Below, piece after piece: positions 10,101-23,100 of a stretch of DNA of 64,000 bases. The position numbers and the translations under genes were made by a program. The stretch's first letter is position 1. Each line of letters begins with the position of its first letter. Source of the stretch: Dasyornis broadbenti (lineage: Eukaryota > Chordata > Aves > Passeriformes > Dasyornithidae); contig VZRN01001790.1 of assembly GCA_013397935.1 (NCBI GenBank), forward strand, positions 1 through 64,000, in the 5' to 3' direction. The notes under the pieces are model-generated. The model made no database searches and was not told where the DNA came from. It saw nothing but the letters and a program-made list of their open reading frames with translations.

Positions 10101-13100
10101 AAGGCAGCTTATTTTTTTTTGCTTTCCAAAGCAGAGCCTTGGTCTCCATTTGGGAAGTTTTGCCCACTTAGTTCTCTGTCCATGAATACAAAGCAGTTGC
10201 TCTCCCACTGCTGTGTCAGCAGAAGCCCTGGGAGAGATGCAGTTACCGGCAAAAACCCCAACAGCAACAAGGAAAACGAGCAGCTCCTCCATGGAGGGAG
10301 CCTGCTGGAGTCTCTGGAGCTGGATCCTTCCCCTTGGAGCAGCTGAGTGAGGAAGGCGCGAGCATCCCTGAGCTGGTGCCTCAGCGTATCCCATTTCCAA
10401 ATGTGCATGAGCGTGGCTGGTGTTGGAATGATCAGAGAATGATCGGGAATGCCAGTCTGGGGCCAGCTTTCCTGGCCTTTTGTGCTCTGTGCTCTTCCCC
10501 TCTTGCTTTTCCCTGGCAAATGCTGGTTTGGGTCACTGCATCCCAGAAAAGGAGGAGGTGAGAAGGGGCTGTGTTTTGTGCAGGACTGTGAGAGGTTCAA
10601 GGAGACTCTTTGGCTGCTTCAAGACACGTTTTGCTGGACACTTCCCTCTTCCTGACTGTTGTGGAAGCCAAAGGTCACCAGAAGCTCACTCAGCTGTGTG
10701 TGGATCAGGGAGCAGTCCTGTGAATCTGCCCCCACTTGGTGTGTGGGCAGGGAATCCCACTGGTGATGGCTGGAGTCTGGTTGAAGTGGTAAAGTAAATC
10801 CAAGAGGGAATGGAAGAGTTTGGCGTGGCCCTCCTGGCTTGGCTTGGCTGCCAGGCTCTGGGAGCTTCAGAAACCCAGAATAAACCATGTTTGGCAAAGC
10901 GCTCGGTGTGGCATCACTGTGTCTAAAATAGAAAGGCTTTCCTGCTTTTAATTAAAATTTTCTGGCACAGGCAAAGTACCAAGCACATCCAGCATATCCT
11001 CTTTTCAAGTAGGAAGTGTTGCTCCAAGAGAATTCCTGTTTCCTTAATGCCCAGCATGATCCCCACCATTGTCTTGCCATCTGCTTCTGCCTCTGCCCAG
11101 GTTTCCATTTGGGATTGCTCAGAGCTGCTGCCTGACCCATGGTACAGGCAAATCCTGAGCTGGGTGAGCCCACCTGGCCTGGGGCTGAGCTCTCTGTGTG
11201 CTAGGGGCTGGCTGGGTGGTGGGGATGGGTTATTAAATATTAAATCCATCCTTTGCAGTGTCTCCTTCTCGCAGGAGAGCTCTCGGAGGCAGTGTCAGTT
11301 CAGGACAGGGAGATGCTGAGTGGCAGAGCAGAAAATTCAGGTCCACTTCTGTTTGCATAAGGCTGATCATCCTGCAGAGCCAGCACATGGACAGGGAGGA
11401 AATGTGCAGGTGGTGCAGCTGGGGAGGAAGTAAATATGGAGCGAGATAACCGGGCTGACATGGATAAACTGAAAATAAAGCCAGGTAAGTGACTTAGCGT
11501 TCCAGGGAAATGTGAAATTGTGCAAACAGGGATAAAAATAATGACAGTGATGATATATCCTGGGGTCATCTGGGTCAGAGCCTGCTCCAGAAGGTGGTGT
11601 GAGCTCAGTACAGCATTTACAGTCGCAGCAGAGACGGGGGAGATGAGCTGAGTGGAGATGAGTGGTGCCCAAAGATGGCGCAGGCCCGTTCCCTGTGGTG
11701 TGGGGAGAGCCAATCCAGGAGCCCTGGGATGCTGCAGCAACGCTGCCTGCTCCTGCTGCCCTTGCTGCGGAAAAGAAGAGGAATGTGGTGTTTATTGCTT
11801 CTGAGATCAGGGGGCAGCCAGGATGAACCTGATGGGCTGAGCCATCCCTGGAGCTGAAGGGAGCGCGGCACGAGGGCAGCTCTGTGGAGAGGGAATGGAG
11901 AACAGGAGTCCAGGTTGCAACAGGCTGTGCTGGGGCCTTGGTGATGCTAAAACTTGTTCAGAGTGCTGCTTCACACTTTAAATTAAATTAGAAGTCAAGA
12001 TGTGGATGGAACAATTTGAAAACGTTGATTTGGAAAAAGGAGCCCTGATCTCCCCAGGGCTCTTGGCCGTGACCTGCAGGTGCATAAGAATAAGCCCTGA
12101 GTGCAGTGAAATACATTTCACCCCCGCTTCTTTTCATTTTTAAGCATCAGCTCCTGGTTTCTTGAGAATCTGAGCTACCTTCTTCCTCTCCAGTTGCACA
12201 TTTCCAATCCTTGCAGTTTCAGAGGAAGTTTTAATAGGTAATTTCTCCCACAGGCTCCAAGCCAGAAGGCAAATTACCCCAGTGTTTTTTCCGACTTCAG
12301 TGGGAATTGGGGATGTTTCATACTGCTGACCCAGAGCATTCAGAAGCTCTGCTTCTCTCAAAAAATCATAATATTGTTTCAAGAAGTGGGAAATTAAACA
12401 TGCACATGGTAGAAGACTTAGAAAGGATTAATGGGTTTCAAAATTACATGCTTCATCCAGCTGCTGATTTGGGAATTGAAAGCATGCCTGTTGCAGGATT
12501 GGGAGGGAGTTACTGAAACGTGGTGTTCCTCGGCGTCTAGTGAATGCAAATGTCCCAAATCTGTGATTCCAAAGCCATGCCTGACCTCCAGACTGACTCC
12601 AGGTTTGATGCTGGATTAGCTCAGCCCAGGTGGGAGCAGCTGGGTGGAAAAGCCCTGTATGTTTTTTGCTGTTTCTTCCCTGTAGTTTAATTTGTCCTCT
12701 CTTGATTATTTCAGTTCCTGGGGTGTCACCCAAGGCACGTTTTTAGGCTGCTTTGGCTGCAGCTCATTCTCTGTGTGTTGAGTTTTGCTTTAGGCACTTG
12801 GAGGAGACTCATGGAAGGTGCTGGAAGCTCCTCTTGGCTCCTCCTGCCTCGTGAGGAGGATTTGGGATCTGAAGGGGCAACACCTCCAGTCTGGAGGTCA
12901 CTGGGACCTGCACTAAAAAGAGGAGTGTTTAATTCTCTTGCATTTTTGGGACCTGAGGAATTGACTTCTGTTTTGGTGCATTTCTTACGTCCCCTGGGGT
13001 TGGCAGCAGATTTACAGCCTGTCAAATGTGGGTTTGTAAAGAAGAGAATATTTGTACTGGGGAGATGAAAGCATTAACAATGGGCTTGGAGTTGGTTTGT

Positions 13101-15739
13101 GTGGTTCCATGTCGGATCCTGCCAGTTTGCACATAAACCTCCAGATTATGAGAATATAAAACATGAGTGTGAATATTTTATTAATTGAAGAGTATTATTA
13201 ATATTTGATGGATTGAACCAACACCTCGAAGGCTCTGCAAAAAGCACCACTGTTGAACTGGTAACCAAGACATGAGGTGCTTTTAATTGCAAGCTTGTCT
13301 GTAATGGCTTTTGTCAGCTCTGTGTTTTATGTTAAGGATCTGTGAATCCCATACATTAGAAATCCTTTTGTTCTTCGGATTAGGAAGGCTGTTTTTCGGT
13401 CTTGCTCGGATTGTTTCAACTTGGTGCTTTAATGCCTTCTTAATATGCAAAGGTGATTGTTTATTCGGGCCTAGAGGTGACATCTGGAATATTTAATCCT
13501 TTTTGCCGCACTTCGAGGACAAACCACCACTGTTCCTTTAAAGATGGCCCTCGGATGAGCTGCAGTGCCTCTTCTTGCTGTAGTGCCAGCTCCTGTAGCT
13601 CCGGGAGCGGTGAGGTGAAGATCCTGGCTGTCCTTTAATCAACATCCCCCTGCACCAGGGAGATGCCACCAGTGAGCAAACAAACTGCAGATCCGTCTGC
13701 TTTGAATTTGGGAATTTACAGCGCCAGAAGCGAGCGCAGCCTCCGGCGTGCAGCGTTGGGAAAGGCCAGCGAGGGGGGATCATATTCTGTCTTTTATTTC
13801 CACGCTGGTTTCTAGGAACTGCAAGTTGTATTTCTCATGGATTTTTCAAGATTTTTTAAAGATTTCTGCCACACACAGTGAACTCCATGCCTATCTCACA
13901 CTTCTTTTGGGGTTTTTTTGTGAGTTTTATGGTCTCCTTCCCTATAGAACATGCCCTTTGTGCTGGTGATCTGGTTACATTCTTGTGTTTCTAGGAGTTC
14001 GCCTTTGATAAGAGCGCATTGGTCTTAATCATTTATGGCTTTTATTAAAACCTTACTGGTTTGGTGTTTTCTCAACCCTCCAGACTGCCCTCATGGAGGC
14101 TGCTTTACAGACATCATTTATCTCCTGCCCCTGCAGTGACAGCAGCCCCGAATTTCCCCTCCTGCTGCAGATGCTGGTGCTTTGTGCAGGGAGAATGTGC
14201 ACGTGGCTGTTGCTGCTGGGGTTGTGGCTCGTGTCTGGCCTGGAATTGGGGTTTGGAGCTGTGTCAATGCCATGGGACACTCAGATCCTCCCCATCTCCT
14301 TCCCTGTCCCTATCCCCTGCTGGCTGTGGGCTCAAATACTGACCCAGCGGGGTCCCAGGGCTGTGCAGGAGGAGGAGGAGAAGGGCAGGAGGTGATGAGG
14401 AACGAGGCCGATTTGTCAGGTCTGGGCCTGGGCCTGTGCTGGGAAGTTTCACCAGCCCTCTTGCCTTTCTTCACCGGGCCTTTGTTCCCAGCCACGCTTC
14501 CGATGAAAGGCAGGAATGGCGGCTGCTCCATGGGCTGCTGGAAACCTCCTCCCCACGCTGCACAGGGAATGAGCTCCCGTGGCAGGGCTGCCCTGGAGCT
14601 GGGAGCCCTGGGCTGGCACCCATGGGGAGGCCAAAGCTGCCTCCTCAGGGAGGAGAACCAGCTGCGAGGGGAGATGTCCACTGTCTGCCTTGGGATGTGC
14701 CTCAGCTCACTGTGCCTCGGGAGGGTGGGCAAACCCTGAGGAAATGGTTTGGATATTCCCAGTGACCTCCCAAGAACGGGGAGGTTTGATCTGGTCCCCC
14801 TCACTTGTGACCCAGAGGCTCCAGGCCGGCGTGGGCAGAGCTGCAGAATTTGCAGACGTGGCCAAAGAGCTGCAGGAGGAGGAGGCCCCGTGGCTGTGTG
14901 TGTTTACACACTGGATGCCCAGGGATAGCCGAAATTCTTCTTTAAATGACCAAAACTCCACAAGTGGAAGTTGGTGTGGGGCTGCCAAGAGTACCTCCTG
15001 ACGCAACAGTGTCTGCTTTTGGAGAGATGTAAATGTTTTCTGCGTGTGTCCCCGGTGACTCGGGGCTCTCCCTGCCTGGGATGGGGATGCTGATGCTGCT
15101 GCAGTTGCTGATCCCTGCCAAAGCAAGCAGTCCACACAAGGAGATCAGACAACAGTCCTTTGCTCCCCTGCTGGCTGCTCGTTAACATTTCCTTGCTGAT
15201 GTATTATTAATTAAGTTAATTTTTATCGCCCTGTAAGTATGGAGGGTGCTTTGCAAGCACAGGACAGAACCTGCTCGTGTCCCAGGGTTCCTGACGCCTG
15301 GTCCCATGTGGGAAATGAGAGGCCTGGGGGAGCTGGCTGTGTAGGTTGAGTGATGGAGGAAGGTAAAGCTCTGGGGTTTGTTTCCTTTTTCTTATTTAGC
15401 AGCTGCCTGGTTTCATGCGTGGGGCTGGTGAATGTGGTGCTGTGTGAGCAGAGAGCTGAGGAAATGCCCTCTGTGCAGAATCAGTGCAGACAGATAATGG
15501 GACTTAAGGGCGAGGAGAGTTTGCAGCATTGACCCTCCATAAGACAGAAGATTACCCAGACTGCAGTATTATATTAAAAAGAATTTTGGGACCTGGTCCA
15601 ACCTAGAAATCAGGGAGGGATTTGCCATCAGCTGCAGGGAGAGCAGCTTCCCTGCAGTGTACCCAGGCAATGGGGCAGTCAGCAGCTCAAACAAAAGAAG
15701 TTAAAGAAGTGTCCAGGCTAGGCTGGTTGATGTTTGGCT
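7183..15739. other. Intron 1 block without recognisable genes
   Basis: Unique-looking intronic DNA of mixed composition. No exon, RNA gene or clear interspersed repeat was recognised. AT-rich parts, for example about 9540-10080 and 13080-13500, could hold conserved non-coding elements, but sequence alone cannot show this. Confidence 0.5.
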
Positions 15740-15800
15740 GCTGTGATGCTTTTTCCATCTGTAAAACAGAGGTAATATTTTTTACAAAGTTCGAAGGCCT
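15740..15800 (+). mobile_element. Possible MIR-like SINE fossil
   Basis: TTTTCCATCTGTAAAACAG followed by AGGTAATATTTTTTACAAAG resembles the 3' half of MIR-type SINEs, whose hallmark is CATCTGTAAAATGGGGATAATA. The fragment is short and diverged, so the match could be chance. Confidence 0.4.
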
Positions 15801-17122
15801 GACTTGGCGTTGGAAGCCTGTAATTGGAAGTGTCGAAGAACTGCTGAATGTTAATTTTTCAATGTCCAGATAATCTTCATTAGGTAAGAGATGGCGAGTT
15901 ACATAATGTTCACTATTTTATGTGCTCTGGTTTTTGGCTTTATTCCTTGACATCATGGCTAGGCCTGATGAAGGGAATAGAAAACTTCTAGAAGCACTTT
16001 GTAAAGTATGAACTATTTGTGATCAAAGCCTGTGTGACTGAATGTCCAGCTCCTCTTCTTTGGACTTGTGATAGCAGCCTTGGATTCACCTTGAAAATGG
16101 GATCTGGGATCTTTCGTATGTTCTTATTTCATCCTTAAATTAGGCTAATGCATCCTGTTCCAGCCGATGCAATTATTAACAAACCTGGGCAATTATGGCA
16201 TCTATTGTACAGACATTCTGTGCTCCTTGCTAGGAAAAATACACTTTTAATAAACAAATCCACTTTGACAACCTGTCAAGGACTTTTCTAAAACAAAATT
16301 GAAAGTGTCACCTCAGTGACCTTTCTTTTTTGTTCTGTTGGTTTTTTTTTTTTTTTTTTAACGTGGATTTGCAAGAGCACAGCAGTTGCAGCTGGAGGTT
16401 CAGGCCTGGTTTCACAGGGCAGGGGAGTGGAGAAAAGCAGGGAGGGGATCACGAGGGCTGGATCCCCCCACCAGCATCCCCTGCCCTGCTGTGTCACAGT
16501 GCGGGATCCTCCCAGCCTCAGGCTGCATCTGGCCTTGCAGAAACCCTGGGAAAAACTCTGCTTTCTTGGTTGATTCAGCTGTTTTATTTTCTTTTTCTTT
16601 TTTTTTTTTTTTTTTGAATGAGAAAAAGCCCTTAATATTTTGGCACAACTTCCCAATGCTTTTCTTTATTCCATGCATGACGAACCCGTGTGGTTGCAGT
16701 CTCTTGCTCAGCCTGGGTAGGATCCACTCCAGCGTGAGCTGCCACCAGGAGTTCCAGGCAGATCTTAAATCCTACTTAAACCTCCCTCTCCTGCAGATCC
16801 ACTTTGTTTGGCTCTGGGCACAGGAGTGGGAAGGAGTGTGTTCTATTCAGTACTGGAAGTTAAATTGCATGGAAGGAAAATCAGCCAGGATTGTTTTCTC
16901 ACTGCATTGTCAGAACTGTGTGAAGGTTTGGCCAGTGGAGGGTTGTGCTCACTGGGGATATCCCTGCTGTGTCACAGCACCCAGGGAGGAAAGGCAGGAG
17001 GAAACAGAGGCTCTGCCAGACATTCCGTGTTCCTTGGGTGTCTCAACAGGTTGTTCTTCCCTTGCTGCTTGGGGACTGAGAGACACAGGCCACCTCTGCA
17101 AGTGAATTCCCAGGAGAAGGGG
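15801..17122. other. Intron 1 block with two poly-T runs
   Basis: No gene seen. Pure T runs at 16342-16359 and 16598-16615 are the only distinctive features. Open frames crossing them are compositional. Confidence 0.5.
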
Positions 17123-17185
17123 TAACCACGGAATCAGTCAGGTTGGAAGGACCACAATGGCTCATCTGGTCCATTTCTTTGGGAA
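17123..17185 (-). mobile_element. Short CR1 fragment
   Basis: CCACGGAATCAGTCAGGTTGG followed by GGACCACAATGGCTCATCTGGTCC matches the reverse complement of a CR1 terminal segment. About 60 bases are recognisable; the rest is absent or too diverged. Confidence 0.65.
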
Positions 17186-20100
17186 TACTTGAATCAAAAT
17201 GATTGTTCATCTCCGTGTGGGTTGAGGGGCTGTTTCCCCAAGTTTAGTTTCAAAGCTGATCCCCTGCAGCCACTGCCGTTATCTGGGTGCTGTGTCTCGT
17301 CCCCTGAGCTCCCCAGCTGTGCTGTGGCACTGGGCACATCTGGCCCTCCCCACAGGAGGGCTGGGCAGCTTCTGGGAGGAGCAGTTCACATCTCTGTCCT
17401 TCCTGGTACATTCTCTGAGCTGCTGATGTGACAGCGGCGGCTTCTCCAGGGAGGTGGTGCCCAAAATCAGAATAAAAACCCTTTTCTTGCCCTGCCAGCC
17501 CCCAGGATGTGCTGAGGGACCTACCTGTGGCACAGGTTGTTCATATGAACACAGTTCCATGGGGGAAGAGCCCACGGTCCAGGGCAGAGCCAAAGCAGGG
17601 GGAAGAGGAGCGGGGCTGTGCTGCGGAGGGCTCTGCTCTGGAATTACCCATCGAGGCCACACAGGAGGGTTTGGGACTTGCAACCATGAATGCATCAGAG
17701 TAATGATTACTAATTATGACAGTAATAATATTCCAGAGCGTTCAGCGTTGCAGGGAGAGCTGTTAGCAGTGACACAAAGGCACAGACACCGGGAACAGGC
17801 TGCACATCCAAGCCCTGGCTGTGTGGGCAGGTGTGAGCCATCCCTCCATCCAGGAATGCTGCCTCGGAACGCTGCGTGGGTGTCTTGTACGGCTTGAACG
17901 TGGCTTGCTGGCAAAATTAGCCTTCCTGAGTGAAGTGAGCTGCTTCCATGGCATAAAGACCATTTAGGATGGGCTCCTGGGCTCCTCCCAGCCCTCCTCA
18001 GCAGAGCAGGGAAGCCAGGGAGAAGGCAGATGTGACGTTTTACCCTCAGTTACAGGTTTTGATCCATTGGATGTGTAGAAATAATTGTCAGGATGATCAT
18101 GGCAGTTCCTTTGCGTGTTGATAGCAATGACTGCTCATGAAATTGTGTTTGTGTAATGCCCATACCCAGACTGAAGGTCTTTGAGGGAAGCCTTGGGGCA
18201 CAGCAGTGTCGGTATCAGCACATTCAGGCAGGAGAGAATTTCTGTTGGCCTAACTTTGACCCATCTCAACAGAACTGTCAGGTACAAAGGTGCCTTTTTC
18301 AGGGATGGCTGAAAAGATGCCAAAATTGTGGATGGACCACTTTTCAGGACCTTGAATTAATTTGCTTTATTTTTTACTTTATACAGTTTCAGCATTTGTC
18401 ATTCCATCTGTTTGAATCTTTTGTATTTCCCTTGTGCTTTTTTTGTTTTAATGGGCCCAATGGTGAACGAGCTGTTCTGGAATTGAAACACTGGGCCAGT
18501 GGTGCCAGTTGAGGTGAGGCTGGAGCACATCCCGTGCATGCCGTGGGGAAGGTGCGCTGCTGAGTGAGGAGGGGACAGGGATTCTCCCACGGCTGTGAGG
18601 AGGCATCTGAGCATTGATCCTGGGCTGGCTGGGAAGGTCACAGTCACAGCCATGGAGATCAGGGCCTTGGGTCAAGTTGCAAACCCCTTCAGTTTTCCTG
18701 AGGTGTGGAGTCTCACCGAGCACTCTGTTCCCAGGGCCTGGCAGGCTCCGCTGCTGGGATCCTCAGCAGTTCATGCGACTTCTCCACCTTCGAATTTTAA
18801 TCCAGGGGGTGGATAACTACTGTTCATCCTCTTTGCTGCTTGGTCTGGAACCTGTGCAAGTGGTCACAAGGAGGTGAGGCCGGCTCTGAGTGTGGCTTTG
18901 GGCCTCACTTCCCTGAATCTGGTCCTACCTTTGCTCATTTTCATAAGCCACCCTGAGGATTTTTGTCTTCCTCAGCTTCACTGAAGGATTTGCTTAAGCT
19001 TTGAAATTTTTTTTTTATTATTATTTTTTTTTTTGCTGCTTTTGTACTTTAAGCCAGATACCTCCAGGACTCGCCCTGATGCTGTTGCTTAGTTTGAGTG
19101 GTTTGCAATCCCATGCCAAGGAGGTGGAAATGTCTGTGTAGCAAATGTGACTCCTGCAAGGGGCTCAGAGGCTCTCAGAGCCTTCTGGAAGCTGTTAGCA
19201 GACCTAGGGTTAAAGCCACTGGTGCAGGTGACAGGCACAGAGGGACAGCTTTTGCTACATGGAAATGTTGCCCTTAAACACTGAGTTTTTATCTTGAGGG
19301 ACAAATCAGCGTTAGCCAGATCCTTGTGACCAGCGTAGGGTGAATGAATCCAAGTGTGTGTAAAGCCTGAGGATCCTCTGGGCTCTTCCAGAGTTCTCCA
19401 GGGTTAGGATCAGGCTGCAGACATCCTGATGCAGCGAACACAAACCTCCGTGGATGGATTTTGGCTGTGAGTTGCCATCCCACAGCAGCCTGCTGCTTGC
19501 TGTCACCCCGTCCCCAGCTCCAGGGGGTGACAGTTCCACTCAGGGCACTCTCTACACATCCTGGGTGCGGTGTGCCCGTGCTGTAGGTGCCACAAAGGAC
19601 AAAGGGAAGTCCCTGATCGGTCTGCTTTGAGGATTATTCCCTAAAGCACCCACGTTCCGTACATCAAGGGCCACTCTGCTAAGCCCTGCAAGGTGCCAGG
19701 ATCCCATGAAGAGGCTGATGGTCTCTACCCAGCCCAGTGAACTTTTGGAATGTCACCTGGTTTGGATTTGTCCAGTGAGAGGAACTCTGACCGCAGCTCC
19801 TGCTGCAAGGGCAACCTGCTGGACATGCAAGCAGGGATTTACTCTGCCTTTACAGAAAAGCCTGTCCGTAATTCCTGCCTCTCTGCACCAAAGGCAGCTG
19901 TGAGCTGGGAATGAAAGGATGGATCATGGAGAGCAGCAGCGCCCTGGTCAGTCGTGGGGCTCCTGAGGAGAAGCAGAGATGGGGCTGAGCTGCTGTAATT
20001 TCTTACTGGGATGATCTACTTGCTAAATTACCATTCTGCCCAGCAGAGGATTGGAGATGGCAGTTCCCTGCTCTAAGGGAGGTCTCCTGGTCCCATTTTA

Positions 20101-23100
20101 CATTCTTGCTGTCTCCTTGATCACATCCTCAGTGGGGCCATGGAGTCCTTTTGTTCTCTGCTCTACTTTCCAGCATTTTTGTTGCTCTAGCAACACTTCC
20201 AGCCCCAAAGCAGCGGGATCCTGGTGCTCACACAATGCTGCATTTGAAAGAAGGAAGCAGAGCACGACAGGTGATCTCCAGCTTTTGTGTGGAATGGCTG
20301 TGCCTTGAGATGGGAGGATGAATGGCAGGTTGTGATATCTTATTGTCTTGCAACTGGCATTGCTTTTGTCATAAAAGGTGAGGAATAGTCTTGTGTTACT
20401 GCCACTGCTGTGGTTTGTAACGTCGCTGTATTATTTTCCAGGTTACAGTGGGGCTGTGGGAGCCAGGCCCATGGCAGGCAGCTCCTTTCTGGGTAAATAA
20501 ATAATATTTTCCATGCTCAGCAACTCCAGCAGCTTTGCAGGCTCCTCCTCAGAGCTGTGCTGCCACTGGACTGTCCTGATGGACAGTGGACGCACTGACC
20601 TGCTGTTCATCTGCACATCTGGAGGGGCAAGGAAAAGGGTCAGTTATTTTATGCCAGAAGCGGTGTAAAACTGCAGGTTTTGTGCGAAAATCTTTCTGGT
20701 AGGTTTCCTGCAACACTCCGGAGCCACTGGCGCTCTGCAGTGCAGTTTGTGGGATCCTGTCAGCTGCTTTGGTATTTGGTAGCTTCTCTATAAATGGTGA
20801 GGGTGATACAGGAAGATGCATTTAACACTTTTTTTTTTTCCCCCTCCTGAGTGCTCTCCCGTGCTTTGCCACGGTGCTGCAGACAAGGCTGGCAGTGTAA
20901 GAGCCACCTGTAGGTGCTCTGTGGGTGAGAAGAGAAGAAATCCTTGTCAGATTCTGGGCATAGCTGCCCACAGCTTCCTGCTGGCCCAGGCACTGCTGAC
21001 AGGACCCGGGTGCACCGTGTGGAGCTGGCAGTGGAAACCTCGGTAGGCTCCTCCTCGAGAACTCTGACCCAAGTGCCAAGTACAGTTCAAATAATCCATT
21101 ATCTGCTGCCTTTCACCCAGCCTTCCCCCCCAGACCACTGGAAAGTGTTGAAGACTGAGGACATTCAGAATGTATCCTCAGATGCCTGAATTTTGTGGCA
21201 AATGGAGTTTGAAGATTGAGTTCAATCTATGGGATTGATCCTGTTTCCAGTGGGTCACCCCTTTTTATTCAGATATTAGGCTCAAAATCTCATTTTTTTC
21301 AATCTGGAGATTGGATTGGAGATGCTCAGTCTGCAACATTTGGTGATCATTATACAATTTCCTACCTGGGATCAGTGGTAGGATATTCCCAAGTCATTCC
21401 TTCCTCTTTTCTGGGGTACTTTGCACTGTTTGGGCTCCTGGCAGCCAGCCTGGATTGGGTCACTGTGGTGTGAGGGTGAAGCTGCCCCAAACCTGACGAA
21501 TCTGGGACTTCTGCAGCGCTGAAAGCTCCATGGGCTGCAAGGGGCTTGGATTTACAGCGGTTGGGCGGCTCAGTGGTGCCTTGGTTCCCTCCTCCTGTGC
21601 CCCTGGTGAGCTCCTGATGCGGAGGGGACAGCGTCCTGCAGTCCCCCACCCTCCTCCAGCAGCACAGGCAGGATTATTGAAGTTTTGCTGCTCTTTTGGT
21701 ACTTTTGGGCTGTTTCCATGACTTGTGCAAGAATCCATGGACAAACAGGGAAGGTACTGGCGTTTCCAGAGTCTGCAGAACCAGGTGGAAGGTTGTGATT
21801 GCCCTTGCAACGACAGATAGATTAGACAGATAAGGGTTGCCATTGCACTGGGCTGGCATTCCAGCTGCGTGCTCAGCCTTCTGCAAATTATATAGGGAAT
21901 TTTTATCTCTTTTCATATCAACGAGCCTGTAAAGGGAGTCTGTACTGAGAGCATAAAATGCCTCCATGAGTTTTCAGCTGATTTTCTTTGTTGCACTGTT
22001 GGTACCGCTGGGTTTAAAGCGTGACCTCTGGGTCACACTGGAATGCTCAAGAGGAGCCTTTGGCTCGTGCTTGTATCAAGTTTTAGGCCATGAAAAGCGG
22101 AGAAGTGCATTTCCCGGGACGAAATGATTAATTGTACACCCAGGGTGTGGGGGTCACAGCAGAGGGATAAGAGAGGCGCCATCAATTTGCTGTCTTGGTG
22201 GTGTTAAACACGATTTTGTTGGGGTTTGAGGCTCCTGGTGAGCAGCAAGGTGGGTCCCAGGGAACTGTGGGTGTTTTGGGAAGGCTCTGCTCTGCTTTTC
22301 CCCTACAAGTCCTTGTTTGAAGGAGAAGGGTTTTGCTTCCTCCTCTCCCTCTCATCATCTTCATCCGGCTGCCACTCCTGCTGTCCCTGAGAGATGAGGA
22401 GTGTCGGGGTGGATTTCAGCACATCACCTTCCGTCTCCTGTGCTGTAAATTGGTGATAGCCACCACAGCGTTCTGCAGGAATCCCCCTGACCTGGCTGCT
22501 CTTCCAGCCAGTTTGAAGGCTGGGTGGGTTTTTAAATGATGATATTTTAAAATTTGAGAACAGCTTTGATTTATTGACCTGCTGCCTCCACGAATCGAGC
22601 TGTCTGGGCTGGCATCTGCAGATAAGAGGCTGTCGAGTAATTGCTTATTATTGACTGATTGCCAGCTTGGGCTGTTTGCTTGCAGAAGAATTAATAGTAG
22701 TCAATCTTCAAAGTCTAAACTCTCAGGGAGTATGACTGGTTTCCAAATTAGGAATGACAGGTCAGGATAACTCCGTGTTTGCGGTCCCACCTTCACGCTG
22801 GGTGTAGCCCTGCCGTGGAGGAGGAAGTGCGGGACGTGATCTTCCTCCATCGAGGCTTTTCCACACCTGCCTTCTCCAAAGTCTGGGGTTTTCTTTGCAG
22901 GGCTTTTCAGGGTCAGATCCCACCCTGGCTCCAGACCTTCCTTGGAGGAGCTGGGGCAGGCTCAGCAGCACCTGGGATCCGTGGGAGGCGAGGGCAGGAT
23001 GAAGTGCAGCCATCAGTCATTGCGTCCCCGAAGGATGGAGCAGGGAGGGGTGGCTGAGCAGCCTGTGCTCTGACACATCCAAACCAACCAGTTTGGATGC

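Noticed and set aside
16386..17105. 239-codon + strand frame
   Set aside because: It spans a poly-T run read as Phe repeats, has no known domain, and lies in intron 1 in ordinary non-coding sequence.
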